A program made the translations under genes and the position numbers. This document shows, piece after piece, positions 17,193 to 28,200 of a stretch of 40,347 nucleotides of DNA. The notes beneath the pieces were generated by a model that saw only the letters and a program-made list of their open reading frames with translations, did not search any database and was not told where the DNA came from. This DNA is from Auxenochlorella pyrenoidosa (taxonomy: Eukaryota > Chlorophyta > Trebouxiophyceae > Chlorellales > Chlorellaceae), in NCBI GenBank assembly GCA_001430745.1, contig KQ482057.1:12826-53172 (forward strand). The letters run 5' to 3'. How positions within the stretch are numbered: the first letter of the stretch is position 1; each line of letters begins with the position of its first letter.

Positions 17193-20100
17193 TCAGTCGA
17201 GCATGCACTTTGGTGCAGAGAAGTTCAGGCCAAATCGGCGGGCTGCAACGTGCTGCGCCGGAGCATAGGGTACTAAACGTGAGCAGTACAGTTGTGCAAG
17301 CGCTGCATACATTGGCTGCACCTGCAGGCATGGCCTGTGCCTCAGGGCAAGCCGGTAGAGGCTGTGGCATGTGGTCCCGCTCAAGAGGGCGGCGTGAAGA
17401 AGATCTGCAGAGGGTCAAGACGGCAGGAGGCAGCCCAGCCCTGCCGTCAGCCACGCAAATTGAAAGGAAGCCGGTTGGTGCGCTACACCGGCAAACCAAA
17501 CATCTCACTAGCCACTCCAGTGTCCAGTCTTGTCCTTCGGTTGCGACCTCCTGCTGACTCCATCCCGCTATGCTGCCGTTGTGCTGGCCACCCGGGCCCT
17601 GCCACTGCTGCAAAGCGAAACAGCGCCCACCCTGCGCCTAGCAGCAGCAACCGAGCTGTGGCCTCCTTCCCCCTCACCTTCCAGAAAAGAGAAAGAAAGA
17701 AAGAAAATGCCCTCACCTTCCTAAACTCCTTGGCCACCTTGTGCAGCGGGCCCCGCCCCTTCTTCTTCTTCTGTCGAAGGGGGCAGGCGGGCGAGAGCAA
17801 CGCTGCGAGTGAGCAATGTTGCACCTGTGGGACAACATGCCACTGGCGAGAGATGCGCATGTGCACAGCAAGTTGAGCAGAGACCAAGCAGCCTGACCCA
17901 CTTGCGCGCCTGTCCCTCGCTGCGCTTCCGCACCTTGACAGGCGCCCCTGCAGTCGGCGCTGTCGCCGCCGCTGCAGCAGGCGCAGCCGGCACCGCAGGT
18001 GCTGCCTTTGAGGCAGCAGCTGGTGGCACCGGAGGCTTCGCCTCTGCAGCTGCCGGCGCTGCAAATGCGCTGGTGCCTGGCTCTGCGGCGGCCACCTCAG
18101 AGGGGCGGGCCGGTGTGGGCGGCGCAGCCGCCAGGCTCGGCTCCTTCTCCACAGGCGGTGGCACCTCGCCAGCTGGTACCTCTGGCTCTGGGCCCATCAG
18201 CTTGGCCTCTGGCGCGCGCTCCTCCTCCGCTGCCAGCTCCTTGGCTGCAGCAGCGGCGGGCTCCTCGACAGCCAGCGGCTCCTCGCCGGCAGCAGGCACC
18301 CGGCCTGCAGCCTGCTCCACCCCCTCGGCAGCAGGCGGCCCCGGAGTGGCCTCCCCAGGCGCCTCGGCGGCAGCAGCGGCAGGGGGCACCTGGCAGGGGG
18401 GAAAAGCAGAGCAGGCGTCGGCAGGGGAGGGGTTGCGGCTGGCAGTCTATTACCATGCAGCGCCATGCCAAAACCTGATGCGCATGCTGACACACCACCC
18501 AGCTGCCCCTGGCTGCCGTGCCAGGGTCTGTGTCGCAAATTCCTTTGCGGTTAGCCAGACTGTAAGCCCAAACAAGCAAGCGCTCACCTCCTCAGGCGCC
18601 GCCTCCAGTGCCTCGCCAGCAGGAGCCTCGCCTGCCAGCCCCGCCCCCTCCAGCTCAGCGCCGGCAGCAGGTACAGCACCGGCAGCAGGCGCGGTGGCAG
18701 CCGTCTGCAGTGGAAAGCGCATCGGCAGGGCGGGGAAAGGGGGAGTCTATCAGCCGGTATGCTAGCAGTGATGGCTTGGAGGTGGCATGGGCAGGGCTGC
18801 ACCTCCTGCTCTCGCTTTGCCTGCAAGGCGTCAGGGGTGTGGGATCAGCGCGGATCACAGAAGCGCAAGCGGGGAGGTTGCTCATCCATCCAAGAGTGTA
18901 CAAGCAAAACGGCCACCAGCGAGGTCGTTGTGCGCCAGCAGAAACAAAGCAAGGTGCCCTGCCTCATGCTCGGGGTGTATGCGCAGCGCCGCCGCCAGTC
19001 GCAGCGCCCCCTGCGCCGCCGCCCTGCCGACCTCAGCCACAAGCACGCTCAGCAACAGCACAACCACCACCACAACAACGGCAGCAGCTGCAAGGGTGCC
19101 CAGCAGGCGCGACTGCATCATCGCCACTGCTGCCAGCCCCAGCAGCAGTTGCTTAAGGCTGCCCCAGGCGCTGGCTGCCGCCGTGCTGCCGCTGTCTGTG
19201 GTACTGCCAGTCACGGCGGCAGCGGCCGCGCTGAGCCGGCGCAACAGGCGACGCTGCCTGGTCGCCTGCATAGCTGCAGCATGTGTGTGGCGGGCGGGGG
19301 CGGGGCTGCGCACCGCCTCGGCTGCCACGGCTGTCGCGGCTGCCATCAGGTGCTGCGCTGCAGCGCCTCTGGCTGCGCCCCTGCCGCCTGCCCCTGCCTG
19401 CCGAGCCGCCGGCGCCGCCTGCGCCGGGACGGCGAGGGGCGGCGGCTTGAGTCTCTCCAGCCGCTGGCCGTGGCTGCAGGGCACTGGGGTTGCTCAGGCC
19501 TGCCCGACCTGCCCTGGCCTGCCTTGCTGCCTGCTTCCTGGGCTGGCACGGCGGCCCTCTGCGCAGAGAGCTTCGTTGTGCATGCCTGGCCGCGGTGGCA
19601 ACAGGGCGTCTCAGAAGCGGAGATGCAGAAGGGCAGCAAAATCATAAAGCTTCAGAGAAGCCAACTGCACAGATAGCAGGCTCACCTGGGCAGTCGTGCA
19701 GCCACATGCCCGCCCGTGCCCTCCTATCCCGCCCCCTGCTCTCTCACCTCTGCCACCGCGGCGCCCTCCTCTCCCTTGGAGACGCGCTCAGCTGGCAGCT
19801 CCGCCTCCGCCGCCCCCATGCCTGGCAGCATCATGCGCTGCAGGAATGCAAGAGCAGAAGGAATGCCAGACTGCTCGAGAACGGTACATTCACGTGCCGA
19901 GGTTTTGCGCAGGCAGGGGGTGCGCAACTCCAGCACGCAGGGGCAGCCTGTGTTCGAGCACATAACTGAGAAGATAAACAGGCACCTGTCAGCACCCTCA
20001 ACAGCCTCACCTGCACCACGACTCGCTCCCCCTGGCGACCGCCAAGCAGACCGGTGCTGCCCGGCTCATAGCCAGTGACGGCGCCAGTGGCAGCCGGGCC

Positions 20101-22017
20101 GGGTGCAGCGCCGGCGGCGCCGCCCTCGGCAGGCATCCCAGGGGGTGCCATCCTGGCGGCGCCTCCGCCGGGGACTGGAATGAGGACAGGAACTGGGGCA
20201 AACAGGCCCCTGAGGCGGGCCTCTGCGCCGGGGGCCTCCCCCGCCGCCGGCTGCTCCACCGCCTGCAGAGGTGGGAGGATGAGGGTCTGCAACAGTCGTG
20301 AACTGCTCAGAGAACAGCGGCGCATCACACACCCTCCACCGAGCTGCTGTTCGATCTGGCGCAGCTGCGCACATGTGCATGCACAGAACTGGCACGCGCA
20401 AGGGGGAGCGCTTTGCTTGGCACCTTGTGCCCAGCACCCCACCTGAGCCTCCAGCGGCAGGGAGGGAGGGCGCTTCAGGCCGGCGTGGGGCGTGCCCTGC
20501 AGGAACTCCACGCAGGGGGGGGCCTGGGCGGCACAGGGAGCAGAAGGGAGGGTCAGAGGCAGCTCACAAGCATTCCACACGCGGCTGCAATGACAGCTCT
20601 CTTGCTCGCAAGCGGAGCCCACAGGCGTGCCAGTCTCAGCGCTGCCAGCTGCTACGACAGTCCAGCAGAATGGACCCCACCCTGCTTTCCAGGATAAAGA
20701 TCTCATGCAGATGAGGCAGCAGGCAGCTGCCGGTGGTAGCAAGAGAGACACCGCTGGTGGTGGGGGCTGCCTTTCACCTCCCTGGCAGGGCGCACCTCCT
20801 CTGAGCCTTCTGGCAGTGCCTCCAGAGCAGGCGAGGCGGCGCGGCCCTGTAAAGTGAGGGGCATGCCAGCTGGTAGGCGTGTCCTTACAGCCAGCGCAAG
20901 AGCTGCATCGCCGCCCACAGGGGTGGCGCTGGCGCCCTTGGCTGCTGATCCGCCCACTTGCTTGTTCCCGACACTCAATCTATGCACCGCTTTCCTTCTG
21001 ATGCCACCGCTTGATAGCTAGCATAAACGGTGGCAAGCATGTCGGCGCGCTGCCCACCTCCTCTCCCGATATCATATCGGCCGGCATGGGTTCCAGTGGG
21101 GGCGTGATGCGCTGCAGGGGGATGGATGACGGGAGGCAGTTAGGAGGGCTGGTTGATGCGGCAGATGTGCTGCAACAATTTCCCCCCTCTTCCTGCATTT
21201 GCCTGCACGGCGGCACAGTCCCTCCTCCCTGTGCAGGTGCCAACACACCGCAAAGCAGCGCCCAGTCCGTTGAGTGGGCGCTGCCTGCTGTCTGCCGCGA
21301 CACGCCCCAGCCCGCATGCTCAAGAGGCAGCGCCGACAACGCTCCAGGGAAGCACCGACAGGGCCCACCTCAAGGCGTGGCGGCCCCGCGGCAGCTGCGC
21401 CAGCCGCGGCACCGCCAGCCACAGCGACAGGCAGCGCAGCTTCCTCGAGTGCGCCCGGACCGGTGGCCTCGCCCTCAACGCGCCCAGGCAGCTGCTCCGC
21501 CTTGCGCAGCGTTTCGGTGGTGTGGGCGCGCAGGTCCTGTCAGGGGGGATGGGTGGGGCGCAATGGGTGGTGCGGGTGGGGTGGGGTGGGGGGGTGGGGT
21601 GGGGGTGGGGTTGAAGGGTATGATGGGACCCACTGGCAGTCAGCGCGGTTTTAAGGGGCTCCGGCCATGCCAGACCCCAAGCTGCTTTCCTTCCCTCAAC
21701 TAAAAACAAAATCTCCGCTGACTGCGCTACACCCTTGCCTGTGTCTCCCTGAACATTGCTTCCAGGCGGGCCCTGCGGGGCGACACCGCCGCCGCCACAC
21801 CCTCGCCTGCCCTGGAAGGGCCATTGACTGCGCCGCCGGCAGCTGGCAGGCTGCAGAGCGGGATTGGGCGGAGCAGCCGGGAATGCCCCTTAGCCAGCAG
21901 CGCCGCGTTGAGATGTCTGGGCGACGGCCCGTGGCAGCAGGGGATCCACTCAGTGCGAAACGGGTGCGCAGGCGTGGGGCATGTGCGCGCGGCGCAGCAG
22001 CACGTGTTAAAATGCGC

Positions 22018-22049
<32 letters not shown>

Positions 22050-24488
22050 TAGAGGCAGGCAGGCACCTGGGCTCCTCAGGCCCCTGCAGCTCGGTGCCTA
22101 GCGGCTCCACCTCGTGCCCTGCAGGCAGGGACCAGGCCAGGAGCATGGGTGATGCACAGCCCCACAGGTAATAACCGGTCGCACGCATAACTGACGCAGA
22201 GATGCCTGGCCCTGAGGGCAGCGGCCCGCTCTCCCTGAGGCTGCTGCGGGGGTGCAGCACAGCATGCACCTCATGTGCAGAGGCCGCGATTCGGCGGCCT
22301 CGATTCAGAGGCAACCGCACTGGGCGGCGCTGCGCTGCATCGGGCCGCAACAATGTCACAGGGCATGCATGTTGTGCCCGGCAGAGTACCCCTCCTCTCT
22401 CCACCCCTGCCCTCCAATCTCACCCACGTAGCGCTCCCCAAAGGCATGTGGCGCCTCGGTCAGCCCGGGCCGCTCTGCAAGCAGTGAGGCAAGCCAAGGC
22501 TTGGCTGCGTGGGTGCGCCCGGTAAAAGCAGGACACGGTGCATGGGTAAGGCGGCGACACGGCATGGCGCCTTGCAGCTGCGAGCAGCGAGCGAAGCCGT
22601 GCACGACTGGCTGGCGCCTGCAGGTAAGCACTCGGCTTGACAGGCGATACGTTGGATGCCCTGAGGGGGACGTGTGCTCAAGAGGTTGGCGACAGAAGGA
22701 TGTGAGATCAAGAGGTTGTTGAAAGAAGCAGCTAGCTGCCTCTGCAGCGGCATGGCAGGCGCATGCACCTGGCGAGTAGGGTGCGTATGTGGGTGCTGCA
22801 CCGACCACTGCGGCAGTGCAGGCGGGCACAGGGGGCAAAAAGCACAGAGCAAATGTCATGCAGGCACGCAAGCGGTCGTGCAGGCTGCTCCCCAAGGCAT
22901 GCAGGGCAAAGGCGAGCAGGAATGAGGTGCTCAGGCTTCGCTGTGCACGCTGTGCATGCTGACCTGGCGCTGCGCTGCGCTGACCTGGGGTCTGCGGCGC
23001 GCGCGGCGCGGCTGTGCCGATGCCTGAATCAGGCATCGGAGGGGCGGGAAGGCGCGCGATGCATCAGAGGTCCGGGCAGGCAGGCGATTGCTGCCACTCC
23101 TGTCAATACCAGACAATTTCTGCCTGGGCTGCTTGGTCAGACATCCAATCCCAGCGCATGGGCACAGCAGCTCCCGAATGATTCGCATGGTCACTGTTCA
23201 AGCCATTTTTCTATGCACCCACCCTCCTCCTTCCTCCTGATGAACTCCGCTTTGCCAGCTGGCACCCCGCCAGCCGCCTCCACACCCAGCTCGCCCTCTG
23301 CCCTAGCCGAGGGGACAAACTGCAATACAGCAGCAGAGCAGGCGGCGAGCAGCGAGGGGTGAGGCTGTGCAGGGCGAGGCACACACAGCTGGCCTGCACT
23401 GTGCAAGCCCGGGCCGGGCACATTTCGCTGCATTCTTTGTCCAAAACGCCGCGCTGCAAGGCATCGGGCGAATGCCCGCGGAGGAACCCCCCTCTTCAAG
23501 CAATACACATCCTTCTGACCTGCGGGGAGGGCGGCTCTGGCGCCGCCTCTGCCGATGCCACGTTGAGTGTGTAGCCTGCCCCCATGCCAATCACCTGCAG
23601 AGGACAGGAATGTTATAAAATGGGGCACTAGGCGGAGGTGCAAGCAGGGCCACGTTAGCAAGAAGCCCGACCCATGCCAATCACCTGCACAGGTTCAAGT
23701 AAGCGCAGGAGGGCGGCTGGGAAGCTGGGAGGCGGAGTTAGCCGGGGCTCATGGACAGGCCGAGAGCGGCGCGCCTTGCATGGCAATGCCGCGGTATAGA
23801 CGTGCAGCTGCACAGCCCTGCAGCAAGCTATTCTGCTGCACCCGTGTGCCCATACCCACCTGTACCTCTGCCTGCTCGGCAGGTCCGCCTGTCCGGCCCT
23901 CAGCCTCAGCCGTGCTGCCCACCAGCAGCGGCAGGCTGGGCAGTAGGCGGCGCACGACGGGGGGAGGGGTGGGCTTGAAGGGCAGAAGCCGGACGCAGGC
24001 GATAACGAAGCCCTGCAGTAGAGGGGGGTTAAGAAGGGCAGCTTGTCGAGGTGCGCCGGGGAGGGAGGCAGCCAGCCGCTGTGGCGCACCCAGGCTGGCG
24101 GGATCCCGCCGCCTTTGCTGGCGCAGTGCGGCTGTAGCTGGGCGGCAGCTGGGGGGCGCCGCAGGGCCGAGGCGGCGCCTTAAATCGATCTCAAGGGGCA
24201 TGATGACTGCTAAATCCCCTCCAGCTACAATCTGGCGGCCCAGGCGGACCGACTTGTCACTCGGCTGCCCTCCTGCTAGCGCACCTGGCTGCCGCCAATA
24301 GCGGCGCCGAACGCCGCGCTCGCCAGATGCTCCGCCGCCCCCACCCCATCCATCGTCAGCCGCCACACCCGGCCTAGGGCATCTGTGTACAGATGCAGCA
24401 AGCCAAAGGGCAGGTCCCACAGCCGGCCCTGCAGGGGGAGGTCGAGCAGGAAGGGCGCCCTAATCAGCCCGGCGGCGGCAGCTGGCAT
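17193..24488 (-). CDS. Large multi-exon protein of unknown function, Ala/Pro/Glu-rich, basic near the end
   Basis: Exons with matching phases and clear splice sites are, in order: 24488-24285 (start MPAAAAGLIRAPFLLDLP), 24012-23860, 23594-23520, 23319-23223, 22504-22424, 22190-22067, 21850-21739, 21536-21369, 21111-21058, 20846-20796, 20496-20443, 20262-20011, 19837-19748, then 18704-18588, 18389-17934 and 17770-17717. They total about 714 codons. Exon 21850-21739 ends in a GC-type donor. Between 19480 and 18740 one or more further exons are likely but not fixed: one frame near 19180-19030 encodes a polyvaline membrane-like helix. After 17717 (KKKKGRGPLHKVAKEF) the last exons are unsure; a frame ending at 17193 (GLNFSAPKCMLD-stop) is one option. 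The N-terminus has two helical segments that may be membrane-associated (AAEHLASAAFGAAIGG, GFVIACVRLL); the middle is low-complexity Ala/Pro/Glu. I do not recognise the family. It shares a short 5' region with the divergent gene at 24886. Confidence 0.68.
22017..22066. repeat. AGGC/GCAG tetranucleotide microsatellite at a splice donor
   Basis: About ten tandem copies of AGGC with one interruption (aggt-ag). On the minus strand the repeat begins at the donor of exon 22190-22067, so the intron starts gtgcctgcctgcc. Confidence 0.9.
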
Positions 24489-24885
24489 GGGCGGCGCCGG
24501 GGCCGGCACAAGGCTGCCGGGCACCTTGGACGGCCGATCGGGCAATCTACGGCGGCTCGTCAACCGCTCAAGGGCGTGCTGGGAGCGAGCGTGCGCGCCT
24601 GCAGGGTTCGGGCGGTCCCACCGCCCTCTGCCATCTGTGTTTGCGCTTGTCTCGACGGTTTTCTCTTTCCAGATATCAGACGAACACATCGAAGAACGGT
24701 TGGGGCCAGGAGGAGGTCGTGGGACCCCTGCCTCGTCAGCATGAGAAGTGCCGCCGCATGCATGGCGCTGAGCTCGCTGACGCTGCCCTTTGTCTCCCTC
24801 ATCTCGCCATCTAGCACCTGCAGACTGTCTGCAACCCCTCAAGCTCGATCTGGAGCGGCAGGCACGCCCGTTGCCTGCCCGCCGC
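24489..24885. promoter_or_regulatory. Short shared 5' region of two divergent unknown genes
   Basis: Only about 400 bases separate the minus-strand start at 24488 from the first usable plus-strand ATG at 24886. A bidirectional promoter is inferred from this spacing. No TATA box is evident. Confidence 0.45.
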
Positions 24886-27699
24886 ATGCGCGGTGGCGCC
24901 CTGCCACGCCGGCGGGTGCACTGGGCGCCGCTCCCCTCTCCAGCAAAGCTGCACCTGGCAGGCATGCTGCAGGCCCTGCACAGCGCCTTTCTGCTGCTCT
25001 TCTTCTGGACCCTCGCCCTGACCATTCGCATCACCAGCCTAGGCGAGCGCCTGATCGCCTGGGGCGCGGGCGTCTGGCTGGGGCTGCTGCAGGTGAGCCT
25101 TCCGAGGGAGGGAAGCAGGCGCCGCTTCGGCTGCTGACTGCCTGCGGCTGCTGCCGCCGGCCGTCGCCGCCCCCCACTGCCGCTGCTGCCCGCTGGCCTT
25201 CCTCACTCATGCAGGGTGGAGCCTACGCTGCTGCCACGCTTGTGCAGCTGCTGCTCAGCCGTGGCGGCGCGCGACAGCTCATCTGGGGGGCAGGTGTGTG
25301 TGGGGGGGGGGGCTGCGCAGTTGCGATGCCTGCGGCGGGAGGAGCGAGGGCGGCTTGCGAGCGGTGCAGGGAGGGAAACGGGCGGACAGATAGGCTAGGA
25401 GGGACTCGAAGTGCGATGCTCCGCCCGCCGCTGGATGAGCCTCGATTCCCCCTTGCATTGCGCACCTTTCCGTAGCTCTTCCCAGCCCCTCCTCACGCCT
25501 CCGTTGCGACTGCAGGCCGGCTGCGCATGCACCGCGCCCTGAGCGTGCCCGTGCCGGGCACCCCGCCCATGGCGGACGCCACCGCCGGTGCGCAGGGCAG
25601 GGGAAGGTGCAGAGGCTGGATGGGGCAGGGGAAGGGGTGGCCTGCACGGTGGCAGGCAACATGCGGCCACTGCTGAAGAGGCACCACTGGGAGGAGGCCG
25701 TTGCTGTGGGTCGGTGCTGCATGCAGAAAACGTCTCCATTTCAAGGTTCACTGCAGCCCGCACACTGGCGGCACTGTAAAATCTATGTCAAACTCCACCC
25801 TGCACCCTGCCCCGCAGATCGAGTGCCCTCCGACGTGCTCAACGCCGCCATCGCGGCCGCCATGGCCGCCGCCTTGGCGCAGCAGCCCGCAGCCGAGCCC
25901 GCTGTGCCGCACCCCGTGATTCCTCCCGTGGTGGCGGCCACCTCCCCGGCTCCCTCTGCCCCTTCTGCTCTCTCCATGGAGCCTTCCCTGGCACACCTGG
26001 CGGCAGCCAATGGCGACCTCCTTGGCCAGTCAGCCGCCGCGGCAGCGGCCGCCCCTGGCGGGGCAGTGCCCGGCGGTAATGGGCGCCAGCAGGCGCGACA
26101 GGTGCAGCCGGACGCTGGCAACGGGATGGTGAGGCATCTGCAGGCAGATTGGCGCAATGCAGCGCCCTGGGCGATGCGCCTGCAGCCTGTAGGCTGGGAC
26201 GGAGCTCTCGATGGCATGCATGCCTGCACCTCCGATCCCAGGCACCCGCCCGCCGAGGTGGTCAATCTAGATGCGGAACAAGGTGCACACCAGTCCCATC
26301 CAGAATAGTCCATACCCAGAGCAGTGCCCACCCTGCCGTCACCCCACCAGCAGGAGCCTGTGGACTCTCGCCAGCTGCTGGCGGCCTTTGAGCCCGTAGG
26401 TAAGGCAGGGGGGTGGGGTGGGGGGTGGGGGTGCACGGTGGGAAGGGCGCTAATCCAGTGCACTGCCGAGCATGCGGCATCAACATTATCCTCGTTCTGT
26501 GCTGTGCTACCCTGTGCTGTGGTGCGCCGTGTTGTGTTGTGCAGGCTGCGACTGCAGATGCGCTCCTGACCGGAGGAACCCCCTCGAGCATCTCGCCTGC
26601 CACCACCTGCTGCTGCCTGCCGCAGGCCCTGAGGCCGCCCAGGCCGCAGCCGCTTGGCTGGAGGCCAGCGAACCCGCTCTGGAGGGCCGCCGCCGCTCTC
26701 CCCCTCCCACCATGTTCAGGCCTGGCGCCGAGCCGCCCTCGGCCGACGCCACACCCCCTGCCTCTCCACCGCGCCCAGGGCTTGCCGCTGCGGCGCCGCC
26801 CACCCCCGCCCAGCCCCCCGCGCCACTGGCTGCTGCCAGCCCCGCTGCAAGCTTGGGCTTAAGCGCGCCCAAGGGCAGCCCAATCAAGCCGCCCCGCCCG
26901 CCCTCAGCTGCCAGCGCCGCCAGCAGCAGTGCTGCCAGCCTAGGCCTTGCTCCCTACGACTCTGGAGGCCCCTTTGGCAGGCCGCGCTCCATCGCCAGCC
27001 TCAGCAGCGCGCGCAGCGGGGGCCTGGGCGCCGAGCGCGTGGCCAGGCGAGTGCTGCGCCTTTGGGCTTTGGACGCGCTGGCAGTGGCGACCTGAAAATC
27101 AATTGTGGCTTTTGGTGCCGCAAGTTAGTGCGTCCTCCCCCCCGCCTGCGATATCTGCTGCCTTTTGCAGCACTGTGCTGCTACGACTGCTCAGAATCCA
27201 CCTCTGCTCCCCCCCCCCCGCCCTCTGGTGCAGCCACCCCCTGCCCAACCTGTTTGCGGACAACAGCGACGAAGAGGAGCACCCCCCTGCCAAGGATCGC
27301 CGCGCTGCGCATGAAGACGCCGCTGCCGGTGCCTATCGCCCAGCTGCGCGCAACGGCACCCCCGGCAGCAGCGCCGCCAGCCTGGCCGGCCCGCTCGGCG
27401 AGCACTTTGCCGGTGGTGGCATGCCGGCCGCTCTGGCGGGCGCTGCTGCCGAGGCAGTGCACGGGATTGCCGGGGAGCTTGCCCCCGGGGCCGGCATGGG
27501 CGCGAATGCCCCCAGTGGCAGCAGCAGAGGGCGACAGAGCTGGGCATGGGTGGTCGCTGGACGGCCGGCGGCGGCTGCCGCGGCTGCTGGGCGGCAGCAG
27601 GGGGGTGCAGGGGAGGGGGAGGGGGCTGAGGAGCCCAACATGGACAGGGAGGACTCTTTTGAGATCACGGGCCACACCAAGCGCGAGGTGCGCCGCTGA
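24886..27699 (+). CDS. Seven-exon protein of unknown function with N-terminal membrane-like segment
   Basis: Exons: 24886-25092 (or from ATG 24964), 25215-25293, 25516-25587, 25818-26128, 26354-26399, 26626-27046 and 27234-27699. All phases agree and the frame ends DSFEITGHTKREVRR-stop. Length is 533 residues from 24886 or 507 from 24964. The intron after 27046 has a GC-type donor (AG|gcgagt). The N-terminus is strongly hydrophobic (ALHSAFLLLFFWTLALTIRI, then LIAWGAGVWLGLLQ, then AYAAATLVQLLLS), so one or two membrane helices or a hairpin are likely. The rest is Ala/Pro/Ser-rich with an acidic patch (NSDEEE) and a KGSPIKPPRPPS motif that resembles an SH3 or kinase site. I do not recognise the family. 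It is divergent from the large minus-strand gene, and both break their N-terminal hydrophobic region with a phase-0 intron after Gln. Confidence 0.75.
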
Positions 27700-28200
27700 G
27701 CTGGCGCTTTGCGGCGCTGAGCTGGCTGCCACCGACTTCATCTTTCCAGGCGGGGCCGCCGCAAGCTGCAGGAACCGCCCTCTTTCGCCCGTGGCATGCC
27801 TTTGCTGTCCGCAGCGCTCGCCGGCTTAACTCATGCAGCGGGGTGTGGCCTCTTGCGTACCTCTCTTCCACAGCGTTTCTGCTTCCAGTGACCTTCAGCC
27901 TCCTTTTTAGAGGCTTTGTCCCTGCCGCCCTTGCCTGTTGCACTGCCTGCGCTTGATTCTGGGGCCCTTGTGCTCTGCCACTGACTGCACTGCCTGCGCA
28001 CCCTTCCTGAGCCCCACAGTTATCTTGCTAGACTTGCAATGCCATCTTGAGTGCGCTTGCTGCGAAAGCTTGCCGGCCACAACGTGCAGTTGAACTGCTG
28101 GCTGCCCGCTGCTACTGCCGCCGCCAGCGAGGCGCCGCCACCGGCAGCATGGCAAGGAGGCTGTTGCTGCCGGGATTGCATTTCGAGTACCATTTACATA
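27700..28200. other. Intergenic region upstream of NOP9
   Basis: Holds the 3' UTR of the preceding gene and the NOP9 5' region. No gene, TATA box or TGTAA signal is seen. Confidence 0.4.

Noticed and set aside
22017..22066. Possible CRISPR-like direct repeats
   Set aside because: Simple tetranucleotide microsatellite without spacers; the genome is eukaryotic.
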